Below, one piece after another: positions 33,901 through 45,525 of a stretch of 64,000 nucleotides of DNA. The stretch spans positions 1 through 64,000 of the forward strand of contig WIXG01000386.1 in NCBI GenBank assembly GCA_009869945.1, read 5' to 3'. The translations under genes and the position numbers were made by a program. The DNA comes from Mesaphorura yosii. Lineage: Eukaryota > Arthropoda > Collembola > Poduromorpha > Tullbergiidae. Position 1 is the stretch's first letter, and the number at the start of each line of letters is the position of its first letter. Under the pieces are notes generated by a model. The model made no database searches. It saw only the letters and a list, made by a program, of their open reading frames with translations, and was not told where the DNA came from.

Positions 33901-36900
33901 ATCTCTCTAACCAACACGATACGATAATTTCCATGCCACCATGCAATGTAATAAGCAGCCGCGTCCTGCATTCACATCGCACGCACCCTCAAATTCTATT
34001 TTTGAATTTTGGACATTCTGTTTCGTCGTAGCCTACAGGTGTTGTCTTGGCTTTTCCTTTCCTGTGGCAATGAATAGCGTGTGAGGGTGTTACACTTTAT
34101 AAAATGGCAGGGATGAATGCTAACGCTATTCTGTTGCTCTTTTCCTCTCATCATGCTCATCATATTCGAATCACCGTCAACGCATCGCCTGGCAGGGAAG
34201 GGTGTTGTGGAGTGCTGCGCTGCAGTGATAAAGGGTCAACCACCATAAGAAACAAATAGCGCGAATGACCTTCCTTCTTTCTCAAACTACCCCGTCCCAT
34301 CCCATCATCCCTTCTTTTGTTGCCATTGCGATGTGGCCGTGCTTCTGCTCGTATTCGAATGGAATTCTTTGCCCATCACATCGTCGTCGTCATCATCATC
34401 ACCGGCAGTCAGATCACCGTCGTAATATTACGATAGTCATCATCGCATCTTCTACACACAGGCTTTGAATGTGGCGTTCGTATTGGCAGGCGGATACAGT
34501 TTTATGATGAAATTTAGAGACTTGGTGCTGTGGTCTCGGCTATTTTTTAACAGAGAAAGACAATAAGTGCGAGCAGAATGTCGAGAGGCATCAACAACAA
34601 ACAGCAATAGACAATCCCCCGTGCCGGGTTCATCTCGGTCGCTCGGAGATCTTCATTATTACAAAATCACGGGCATACGCGGCGTATTAGCATTGCCATC
34701 GCCGTGGCATGCATTGCATAGTTTCGACTCATTTCATCATCGCAGTGGCGGCAGAGGCCGAGGAATGGAATCACATCACCCCAAAACACGGCTCGCATTG
34801 CACGTACAGAAAAAATTTAGCCGGTGAAAAAATTTATACGAGCGCTTCTGCGTTGCGTTCTTTTTTCCTACCAAAATAAAACTTGAATACTTTTTTCTCT
34901 ACCGCGGCCGTTCTCGTATCGCGTTGACGAGGCGATGCTCGTTCGTTCGCTCGCTCGCACCCTCGCTGAAAATGAAGTGCTTGATATGAACTGAAACATT
35001 ACAGCAGCGGTGCACTGCTCTGCTCTGTTGCTTGCTTGCTCACTCGCTCGGCACCCCTAGCTTAAAACCGTCTCTCACAAAACCGTCAGAACTGAACTGA
35101 AGAATTGTTAGACTTTGTATGTACGCGTCCGTGTCTATGCCTGTGCTGTGCCTGTGTGGATGTGCAGTCGTAATACAAAAGAAGAGAACTTTTCATATAA
35201 AATCCGTATATGCTCGTGCACCGAACATCACATTTGCTCTTACTCTTGGTTTTGGTCGCAGTCAGCCAGTGCAGCGCAGCGCTCTTGTAAACGCTGTTTT
35301 ATAGACTTCTCTATTTTGTGTAGCTCATGGTGTCTTGGTCCTGCTCCCGCAGATCAGAGTACACGACCATTCGTTACTCTGCTGTACACTATTGCAATTC
35401 AAGTCGGACGGATATTTTCGCCATGTGTGTAAGTGCGAGTGTAACCTGTGCATCATGCACGGTACACGTCTCTCTGCTGCCTAATGTGAAGTTTATGAGT
35501 TCAATAATCATCGTGATGTATGAGTGGATGATGACTTTTGAGCAGAGTTGACTGAATTTTGCCCGATTTTGTTGCGCAGCTTCATCCAAAGCGCTCTCGA
35601 GTGCTGGACGCTTGTGCCACACAAAGTGCTTGGCGTTTGTGCATTCTGCTCCCGCGTCTGTCTCTTTTATCGCGAAATTTTCCTTAAAATATTTGGCCGG
35701 TTCGTTTCTCTGCCTTTTAAATGCTCTTCTTGTTTGGTCGCGTCACTGCGATGATGAACAGCAGCAGCGAATGAACGCTTACACTCGAATAAAGAAGTCA
35801 AACAAATCTCGATTGCACCTTCCCATAAGCACTTTTTGCTACGCAACACTTCTCTCTCATTCCGAGATACAAGATGCGAGTTTGTGTTTGTCTCTTGTTT
35901 TTTGCAACAGTAACAGAGCGGAGGAAGAATGCGTAGCGGCCAGTGAGAGCCAGCCACAGAACAAGTTCACAGGCGCTTCGTGGCCAATGTTGTAGTTTCA
36001 TGAAAGATGCATTTCTGCCGTACAAGAACCAAGCATCCAGTGTATGGGACAATAAGCTTTTATTACAATGGCATGTGCAATGTAATTTCGGACGCTCTCG
36101 CATTGCGTTGCAGATGTCCGCGTCCAAGACGACTGTATTAAGAGATTAATTCAGCCTAAGGTAGCCTATCTACCTGAGTCCGTCCCGCATCATAGGAGGG
36201 ATTTGGCATTTTTCTAATGACAAATCGACACGATGTAAGAAAACCGATTCTCGAAAAAGCGCCTCCAAGGCCTCAGTTGCTATATAATTAAGTCAAGTTC
36301 ATTTGCAATCAGAGTTATTCTGGTCCCTGGATTGCACAATTTGTATGCGGCGAATTTTTATCGCATTTTCCTTGTCTGTGCTTAATAGCCTGAAGTCATT
36401 CTCCCATCTTCGTCATAGGTGATTGTCGAATTCAGTTAATAATTTCAAATCCTCCCTGTCATTACGTCGAAGTCGAAGCGCAGTCGAATCTATGCAAGTA
36501 CCTGAACATGAATTTGGAATATTTAATTACGCAATTATGGGCATACTTTCTCTAATTAAAAACTGTGTGTTGCCCGTGTTGCGCCCAATTTTGAACCAAC
36601 AAAGCAGCCGTCTAAAATATACATAGAGGATGACGTGGAATATTCCCCGTTTTCCTCAATGCAAAGCGTTTCTTCAGACGCAGCAGACTAGACTCGTGGA
36701 AAGTGTACCGGGAGATGGAGACGGAAGGGGAGGCCATATATCGATTTTTGTCAGTGTAACTACCTCGGCCCGGTCTCGCTCTCTTGCTTTGCAGAGCTCA
36801 CACAAACCAAAAGCCTGAGAGTCGCTATTTCTACTTCTATTCGACTTTCTACATACGAAAAATCTTCATTCCTACGCGTACCCATCTTGCCGACTTGGAC

Positions 36901-38140
36901 TCGTCTCTTTTCTTCGCTTCATTTCGCGTGACTCAGCAGACACGACAACGATGACGACGCGCGTACAGTACATGAGAGACTCTGGAGAAAGGATTTGTAA
37001 GGAGCGAAACGCTACCTGGAATTGAGCATATCAGAAATCAGTCGTCGAGACAGAGCCAAAGGTAGAGACTTTACTTTTTGCACGAACTGTTTAGAACACA
37101 AGTACAAGTTTTGGGCCTGAAAGACACAGTGAAAAGTTTACAAAATACACCATGAAGAAATCTTCTCGATATTTCTAAGCACACGGCTTCAATGTGGTTG
37201 CTACGCGATGTTAGCCGAGCTCATTACGACTGCGAAACGTGGAATTTAATTTCAGGATACTTTTCCGTGGAAGAATAAAATGGAAATATCTCCTAATACG
37301 GCTTGAATTTCAATCGATTTTAAACACACTTTAACCTCACAACTTTTTATGATGACAAAATTCAAAAATTATGCACCCACCGTACAGCAATGTCCAATGC
37401 GTTCACACGGGACACGAACTCTGAATTCTAAATCGGCTCGAGCAATGGTGAAGAATGGGCTTAGCTATGCTCTGTCCAACATAAATAATGTATGACCACG
37501 TGCTAGCTCATGACTGACAGAATGAAAACAAACTTCCATTACCGCATTTTCGCACGTACAGTAAACAACCCGGTTGCAATTCTATTCTGAGAATTCAGTA
37601 GAGAATTAGAGATTGATTTTGTACCCCACAACTTTCTCATGCAGCTGCAACATGAGACGCGACAGAAGGGCAAGAGCAAGAACGAAGACACAATGGGCGA
37701 CGAGTAGACTGGGCGAATGTAGGTTGTTCATCGTGCGCATTGCTCGGCTTTAAGTCTCACCGCTCCGCACACCGGAGAAAGTCACAGACATCTGGATCAT
37801 AAATCTTTCAATTCCTAATCCCATCATTCTTATGCAACTCATGCATATCGCATTAACAAACATCGTGCAGTCATGACAACTTGTTATATGTAAATAAACT
37901 ATGCCATCCGGTGTCTATTAATAGCTTCGGTGCCCCTGATTTTGATATGGAATTAATTAGAGGTCAAGCAGTTCCAGAAATGGTAACATTAAACATGAAA
38001 GACACTGCATATTATACCAATTAAGTGCTTAATGAAAATTTCAGGTTCGGAACTCTATTACACACACAACGACGCCTTGTACCATGTTTCTTTGAACGCG
38101 TAAGCAAAATGTGGTAAGGAATAAGAAAAAATAGACTTAC
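25000..38140. other. 13 kb with no recognisable exon
   Basis: All open frames here look like chance: no domain, no linked splice sites, biased composition. The left end (about 25050-25400) should hold the promoter of the short Chip form. Notable sequence includes a purine-then-pyrimidine tract at 26560-26710, a similar mixture at 27640-27900, a 14-base palindrome GCATGATATCATGC at 28545-28558, and a TTCG/CTCG-rich run near 34937-34958. If the exons at 38.1-39.6 kb belong to Chip, this whole stretch is one intron. Confidence 0.5.
26571..26661. repeat. Purine tract facing a pyrimidine tract
   Basis: A GA-rich run at 26560-26590 is followed by CT-rich runs to about 26710. The 10-base arms AAGAGAGCGA (26571-26580) and TCGCTCTCTT (26652-26661) are perfect reverse complements. 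GAGA-type sequence is common in arthropod regulatory DNA. No function can be shown here. Confidence 0.4.
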
Positions 38141-39578
38141 CCATGATCAGGTATCCTTTCAATTAGTCCAGGCATCCCCGATGAATTCGGTGGAGGTAAG
38201 TGCGGAGGGCCTGTAATTAAGAGAATAATGATTTCTTGCAAGCCCGGACTGTGAAGACAAATGCATAGTTCATTATGCCAATGGTGATCAAATTCAGCAC
38301 AATTCATTCAGGTCGTACTGGTACGGCCGCAGAGGTGCTTTCGCCAAGCTCTGAATGCGAATGTATGCCAGGCCAGGCCAGTCAAGTCAACAGCCAACGT
38401 CGATCGCATTTAATCAGGCCGGAAATGAAAAATATCTACTCACGTCTTTTCTGCTTATCATGGTGAGCTATTCTGATTTACCACAAAAGAATGCTAAATA
38501 GTTTGTTGTCGATTGTGGTTACTCAGTAAGATAAGTCAGAGTAGCACAACACGCAACTGCACGCCGGCGGTATGTGCAAATCTGGGGCTTCGATCAACGT
38601 TAACTCAACTAAACTTGTGATCGTATGTTGCAGCCATAGCCGTTTGGAAAAATAGTCAGCTTGACCACCTACCACCGGTTATCAGTAATTACTTGAGGCG
38701 TTTGGCTGAGCACAGCTCCAGCACGCAGCTGACCATCAACTAATGGATTGGTCGAGTGAGTTCTATGGTTATTGAACGGCTTTATGTGCAAAAAATTGGA
38801 GCTATAGTGAATGAGTCTTACCAGGTGGGATTTGCGGAGGGAAAGAATGTGGTGGAAAGTGTGGAGGAGGCCCGCCAAAATTATTGTGATTCGGTGCACC
38901 GAAAGGCCCAGGTGGTGACGAATAAGGTGGGAATGGCTGGCTATGTCTTTGTGGCTGCGGCAGATGGTGAGGCGGTGGCGGTCTGGGTGGTGGTCCACCT
39001 GACTGCGGGTATTGGTTATAGTACGGCGAGTGTGGACCACCGGGCCCGTTGTACAGTCCCCCTGGCGGAAAAGGTTGTGGTGGACCGTTGAACCCGACAG
39101 GAGTCGATGATCCAGAAGGCGCTGGTGAATGAGCGTAATGGTGCGGTGATGGGCCACCCCCAGATGCCCCCTGAGGAGTGAATGGACTGCCGGCTGCAGG
39201 CACAGACCCAGGGTAGCCCCCCCCTTCTCCTCGGCCCTGCGATTTAAGCACGAGCTCCTTCAGCATTACATTTTAATCTTGGAGCACCGAAAATGTAAAA
39301 GCCTGAATTTGTCACGCGCCCATGCATCCTTGGATCGTCTGGATCTGGCGTTGACCAAGCAGGGACGCTATTAGTAAAGGCATAAATGGCTCACCGAGTA
39401 GGCGTTTGGTGTCCCAGGCGCGGAGAAAGGGGATGTTGTTAGGTTGTTGGGGGTGGCCACAAAAGGCCGCGTACCCCCGGATGGGTCACTGCCCGTCGTG
39501 CTCGGTGAGATGATCGACTTGGTCCACAAGCTAGAAGTTCCAGAGGGTCCCGCACTCTCTGGCGGCTCCAGCTTTGAA
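38141..39578 (-). CDS. Three Pro/Gly-rich exons: distal 5' exons of Chip or a separate gene (partial)
   Basis: Minus exons 39578-39395, 39236-38822 and 38210-38141 have good acceptors (CCCACTTTCAG, TTAAATCGCAG, TTAATTACAG) and donors (GTGAGC, GTAAGA, GTAAGT). Their phases agree and they encode about 223 residues. The first exon is Ser/Thr/Pro-rich (PSTTGSDPSGG, SAPGTPNAYS). The second is a Pro/Gly/His/Tyr low-complexity stretch (NGPGGPHSPYYNQYPQSGG). The third ends MPGLIERIPDHG in phase 2. Both ends are open: the first exon is entered in phase 2 from an unseen upstream exon, and the next downstream candidate on this strand is the Chip Pro-rich block 13 kb away. Fly Chip also has a long Gly/Pro-rich N-terminus before its dimerisation domain. 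No domain is diagnostic, so the assignment is open. Confidence 0.55.
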
Positions 39579-42315
39579 CTGAAAGTGGGCAAAGAAAGTC
39601 ATTCGTTTAGCCTCAATCAATACGAAAGAGCCATTGGTCTGTCTCGCTTCCTGCCGGTGTGCTTAGTCTGGTAGTATTACAGTGCATTCACCGTCACACT
39701 TTATCAATGAAACCTGAAAATCCGCACTCGGCCGTCGGGACTTCGTGTGCAGATTCGTCTGTTCTCGAACGTAAAACTGCGTGAACTCTCCGTAACCTAC
39801 TCTATTAAAAGCTCATTGCATTGTCCAGTCCTTCACGACGGGACGTCCAGGCAGACGAGGAAGGGAAGAAAGTTCAAGAACAGGAAGTTGTCAGCAACCG
39901 GCACGCGCACGCACAATTGCATGTATTTCACGTTCAAGTTCAAGTTGTAATGACCTATAAACGTTGAACTTCAATGCGTGCGAGCGAAAGCGACAAACTC
40001 TCCCCATGCATCGCATCATTATGGTCCAGAGCTAGTTCGGGCTCAAAACAAGGGTGCTGAAACTTCTCCCAGCATCAGAGCCTCAGCATACCAAATTCTG
40101 TTGGTTAGATGTTAGCGTGATTTTCACCCTTTCACCCGCAGAAGCCCTGGGCATCAACAACGTCAACAAGTAACGCAAACTTAACGCATACGCTGCCACT
40201 TTCCCTCAACTGTGTATCGCATCTTGTTTATGATTCAACCCTCATCATGTCGTGTCCTCAACTTTATTTATGTGAGCTGTGAGCTCAATTTTTCGTATGA
40301 ATACATGATGCCGCAAATAAGATATAACATTGTCTTTCCTAAAAGAAAAAGTATTTCTTCCTAGTTGGCTTGCTTATATTATAAAACTCCGCTGAGTTAG
40401 CAGAGTGAAGTTGAGGTTACCATTTAGTACACGCAGAGCCTATCAATTAGACGATGCATTACATTACTGAATCTGAGAGGCAATTAAATCCCAACGTGTG
40501 AGTAATTAATTGAGTGCTACGCAGGTATCCAGTTGCAATTTTATGCTTCGGACACGGCCTTCTTTGATCCAATACCCATGAGAATGAGACAAAACCGAAC
40601 GTGAGAATGCAACTAAGAACCGAAGCGCAGACTCAGGCATGGCTCTGGAAGCAGTAGAAGGAGATGTGCCAGCTGATAAAGCACGTCGATGAACGGTAAT
40701 TAAACGACAAGTGACTGAGCTGCGATGACGTATACGTATACGAATGAGGAAACGCAGAATACAAGAAAAGTCCTAACCTAGCACAACAACGAATCGTAAA
40801 ATTAATGGCCGATGGTAATAAGTACATTTGGCACTTGCACAGCTCATTCACAAATGCAAACTTAGAATTCACAAAACGCGACGCAAAACATATTCCGCAA
40901 TCAGGAACGAGAAATTTTATGAATGAGTCTCTGAATTTCTTTACTACAACTGCTTACAATGCTTTACTACTTTACTACTTTATTACTTACTATTACTATT
41001 ACTATACCACTAGTTTATTGTTCCATTAAATAATTGTGGCTTCTGGAGGCGCAGACTCAGACATACAGACAGCATTGGTACTAGCATTGATGGAGGCATT
41101 AGCTACAGTGCTTCCACCAGCATCAAAAGGCAAGCAGTCGTTAAACATTCGCAATAATAAAAAACGACACCACCACTCACAAGAGTGTGCTCGGTTCCGA
41201 TTGTCATTATAATTTTAACTGTGGAGTAATAAACTCAAACAAAATTCAGGCAAGACACCGAGCCAAAGTAGACGCGTCCTGGTTCAGAGACGAGTGCACG
41301 GGCTGATTCATTCATGGATCAAATCGTATGCGTGAATATGAGTGTGAGTTTTGATGTGAACTTGACAGGTTTCGAATTTGTCTTGACTCGACCGCGAAGC
41401 AACGTGCGATTCTGACAAGTTGATATCAATTGAACCTGACAAATACGTTACGTTTATTGTCTACGCGGCTTAATTACCAATTAAAATTACGACAAGCACA
41501 CGCTACGAATCAAACGCCAAGCCACTCCGCGACAAATAAGATTATCAATGCAGATTGGCAGGGATGCATAAAAAATATTGTTGACGGGGCAGGTTTTAAC
41601 GATTTGGATGCAGAAGGTGCAAGATGCTGCTGGTTCGGTTAGGTTATGTGCAAAAGGAATGATACCGCTGACAAATTAGTAGTCAAGTCAGCGAACAGAC
41701 GCGTACACAGCAGCAGCAACAGTTACATAAACGTCAAGTGACTGGTGACTGAACTGACAGATAAATTAACTACCACTGCACTGTAATTTAATTCTTTATC
41801 CATGTGCTAAGGGGATCAGAGTATCTGAAGATGAAGTGAATACGAACATGCTAAAGATGTGCTCTTGGCTAGATAGAAGATAAAAGTGCAGATATAACAA
41901 CACAGCAAGCAAGTAGATCGAAATAGTACAAGCACTTTAATTCAGACCAATTTAACCAGTCAACAGTGAATAGTCAAAGACTTCATTCTTGCTCTTCACA
42001 AGATCGATTGTGTGCAAAGAAATGCGAACGAGAAACTGTTCCTTGTGTTAGGAGAATGATTTATGTGCTAAGAGACGCCTCGTTATTTTATTGCCATTTT
42101 ATTAGCCACATTATTTTCACTAAAGAAAGCTCTTTTATTGCCGTACAAGTCAAGAAGTCAGGAGCCAGGTCCGAAGTACCTAATTAAGCACGCTAGCACG
42201 GCAAAGGAGCATGCCTGGGTGAAGAGTCTCGAGAAGGCGTAACGATAACAAAATCTTGACCGAACATCTCCACCAAGTGCTAAAACTGGATCAGGCTGTA
42301 GGTTCATTCATAGTC
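39579..42315. other. 2.7 kb without a recognisable gene
   Basis: Only chance frames are seen. A simple TTACTA/TTATTA repeat occupies about 40963-41006. An upstream exon for the Pro-rich unit is expected here or further right but was not identified. Confidence 0.5.
40963..41006. repeat. Simple TTAC/TTACTA repeat
   Basis: This is an imperfect run of TTACTAC, TTACTAT and similar units, a low-complexity tract with no gene. Confidence 0.7.
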
Positions 42316-42321
42316 TTTATT
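42316..42321 (-). terminator. Polyadenylation signal below the candidate exon at 42421-42536
   Basis: TTTATT on the plus strand gives AATAAA on the minus strand, 100 nt past the stop of the candidate terminal exon. Confidence 0.3.
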
Positions 42322-42420
42322 TTACTACAAACTTTATGGAGCAGCAGCTTTACTATTTACTAGTTTAAAACGGTGATTTCATTCATTCAGCAACAAAAAG
42401 TGCAAGCTTTCGAGGTGCTA

Positions 42421-42536
42421 TTATAGAATTTTCTTCAGAAGGCCCATGGCCTGGTTCGCAGGTTCAACAGCCCACACGCAGCATCGCGAGTAATTTTGAT
42501 CCACATTTGTCCTCGGAATAGTCCAGCACGTTATAC
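42421..42536 (-). CDS. Candidate terminal exon of an unassigned minus-strand gene
   Basis: After an ATTTTCTAG acceptor the frame (phase 1) reads ITCWTIPRTNVDQNYSRCCV, WAVEPANQAMGLLKKIL and stops. An AATAAA lies 100 nt further on. The composition, with paired Cys and two Trp, looks like protein and not random AT-rich DNA. I do not recognise the family. A second frame over the same bases is also open for 23 codons, so the choice of frame is uncertain. Confidence 0.3.
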
Positions 42537-43179
42537 CTAGAAAATATAGCAATATCAGTTATGATCTCATTATAAAACATGTGTATCGTGTATGTTCTTG
42601 AAGTTCGAACGTTCGAAGGTCTCTACCACTTTGTGTGATCTGTGTCCAGGCCGTTGTGCATTTAAAAGTTAGTTTATAACTTTAAATTACTTGCACAGCT
42701 GCAGCTCAAGTGCACTGTCAGTAACCACACTTGCCCACGATGTGAATGCTAAATACTAATGGCTTACAGGGAGAGCAGGAGCGCTTATCAAAAGCGAGAG
42801 TTTGGACTTTGAACAGTTGGACTCATCCCTCCACCTGTCGCCTGGACGCAGTGTAAAATTCCACGACACGATGCTGAGGCCGAACCATTCCCCCTAACTT
42901 AGCTTGGTGCCACCCATTAGGATAATTACATAATTGAGCTTTGTTTTAAATGCCTAATGTATGCAGTCGATAGTTAACATTTGGTAATTTGCATGGATTT
43001 ATAATTCAAGAGCTGAATCATTATTTGAACTTGAACGTTTGCAAACTGAGACTAATGGCAAGGGTCTAACTGCTAGCAGGTGGAACTAATAATGCAATGA
43101 ACTTTGGGGAATTACTTTTCATATTAATTCATACCGCGATTACGATAAGAAGGCATGCAAAACAAAAACAGCTCCATAC

Positions 43180-43498
43180 CTGTCGCAAGTTCTTGGCGAT
43201 TTCAGATTGATGCCGGTTTCCAACAACCGCAGTTTTCCACAATATCAATTTTGACAATGTTGAACGGAATTCTTCTACAAATTCCCAGTTAACTGCTTCC
43301 AGGTCACAAATTTGCTTCCACTTTGTTCAGTTGTCTCTTCTGTACGGTATCTTCATGGGACAATTCACAACACAGGGATAAAACTTGCAGTCTGATTTCG
43401 GTACAGGAAATGAAATCGACGTCGTAGGCCACATTAAGTATTTGTGTCCCAGCAATGAAATCTGCCACAACTGACTTGTCCTTCTTTGTCAAAGAAAA
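43180..43498 (-). other. Coding-like block, unassigned
   Basis: Bounded by an acceptor-like TTTGTCAAG and a GTATGG donor. The early part is open in one frame (KKDKSVVADFIAGTQILNVA) and the late part in another (DLEAVNWEFVEEFRSTLSKL). Both have the look of helical protein, but no single frame spans the block and neither joins the exon at 42536 without a stop. It may be a real gene with an unseen small intron or a decayed copy. No family is recognised. Confidence 0.25.
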
Positions 43499-43515
43499 CT
43501 TGACAAATAAATTAT

Positions 43516-45525
43516 AACATGAAGTAACTTTACGATGTAGTATAAAACGCGGCCTTGTACATTAAGCAGTTTTTCATAACAATGAATTCTGGGCCATTTA
43601 AAAGGAATTAATGCCTATTTAATGGACCTTTGGAAAAGTGCTGACTTTGAAACTGAATGGCTTCCTTATCGAAAGTGCTTGTATTTTTCAATGCCAACCA
43701 GGAATTTGTCGGCTTGGCTCTACTTCTAATGTCTCTTTAAACAAACTTTAAGTGCATAAAAGTATACGAGTAGTCTAGTTTTGCTTACAACGCTCAAATT
43801 ACACATTAATTGTTCACTGGGCTTTTAAATGTCATGTGCCGTAGCTGTTCATGTGCCATGCATCACAACAAAATTTCACAGCCTCTTCTTTCTTGAAGCA
43901 GGGTAAAAGTCGCAATTGCTGATGCGGGTTTCAATTTACTTCGGCTTGTGCTGACGATGGAGTTCCGATTCGGCATCTGGTAGGTTTCTCGGATCCGGCG
44001 TTTCTGAAATAATGCACAAGCGTCAGTCAATCACGAATTAAGGCGATCGTATTTATGACGTGGAATCAGCGTTTGGAGGGAATCGATTACCGGAGACGCC
44101 AATGCATTTGGCCGCAATTTAGTAAATGTCAAGTCACGCAAATTAATTTATATATTAATCTGTTTTTACCTGATAGGTGAGTGTTCTCTTCGTATGCGGC
44201 TTGAATTATTTTTACATTTGTACTCTATTTAAAGTAAGTTGCCGTAAGCGGCAAGCCACCGAAAGCGATGCGGTTTAACCTCGAAATTGCACTCTATGAT
44301 TCCAAACTCCCGTTGAAACGTTGCAATCTTTCCAGTTTCTTCGGACGCGTCCACTGCTGAAAATCGCGATGCTGTTGCTGGCTGCTGCTGCTGGTTACCA
44401 CTGAAGAATATGCGAAAACTGCGAGAGGAATTCACATCTCTGCCTGCTCCGCTGTTGTCGAACTCTTTCTCAATGGGTTATTATAATAATTATGAATAAA
44501 ATTGTACACGAAGAGTCGGTATTCGGTAGATATTTGTCTAGTCTGTTGCTGCTGCTGAGGAGAGACGAGTATACAGTACCAAATTTTAAAGCCAGCGCAA
44601 AGCACAGGCAAAGCAAAGCAGTGCGGTTCATTGTAAGTGTAACGTACGGCACGGCAGATAATAGTTTCTCATTTCTACAACTCTCGACTCAAGAAAGCAT
44701 CATCATCATTTCAATTCATGGCTTTAGGTTCAGTTTGGGTCTCCGCTGGCATAGCGTTTGTTGAGCGGACGAACGGCACGGTGGCTGTGGTGGAGAAAAG
44801 CAGCAGCAGCGGCAGTAAAGCCGCAAGCAAAATGTAAAAAATCCTTTTATTTTTTATCAGGATGGTTTATGCATGTGTATGCGTAGCAGGCAGGCAGGGG
44901 GAATCACTGAGTCTGTAATACAGGCAGAGCAAAGCACTGAGGTCTCTTGTGCGGCAGGGTCACGTCGTCGTTGCGTTCGCGTTCACTCGTATGCGTACCG
45001 CTGTACGTACTCTTGCCTATGTACGGAGTACCCTGGCATGCATTGCAGCAGCCCCACAACCCTGCAGCTCCTGTACTCCTGCTGCTGTCCTGTGCCCTCG
45101 GCACTGAGCCAGCCAGCAGAGAGCAATGCAATGCACAACACGGACGCTGTGCTCGCAGAAGAGCGCAGGCCAGAATGGAGCACAACACAGTACATACGAA
45201 TGTGATGAAAAGACCCCTGACTATTGCCTCCTTCCTCTACCGTGTGTACTCTGTGGCTCTGTGGCTCTGTGCTCTGTGATTCAAGAGGCAAACCGTAGTG
45301 GTTCCTGGTTAGAGCTTGACTCGATGCATGTGCAAGTGTGCATGATACTCTGAGCATTGAGTTTTGTTTTGGCTTACAATTTGCACTTGCAGCTTACATA
45401 CACGCTGGACACAGTTCACAGTCAGTCCAAGGCCCAAAGATCCAACTTCAGTTTAAGGAATTAACTGAATTGTTAATCCTTAACCATCTTAATAGTCATT
45501 TCACTGCAATATCATATTTTCCAAG
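43516..45525. other. 2 kb upstream of RMND5, no gene seen
   Basis: A 68-codon minus-strand frame at 44229-44435 with a Gln run (from GCTGCTG at 44371-44393) has no ATG in frame and no linked exon. The interval 44780-45400 is rich in CTG/TGC words and CpG compared with its surroundings and probably contains the RMND5 promoter. Confidence 0.4.
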
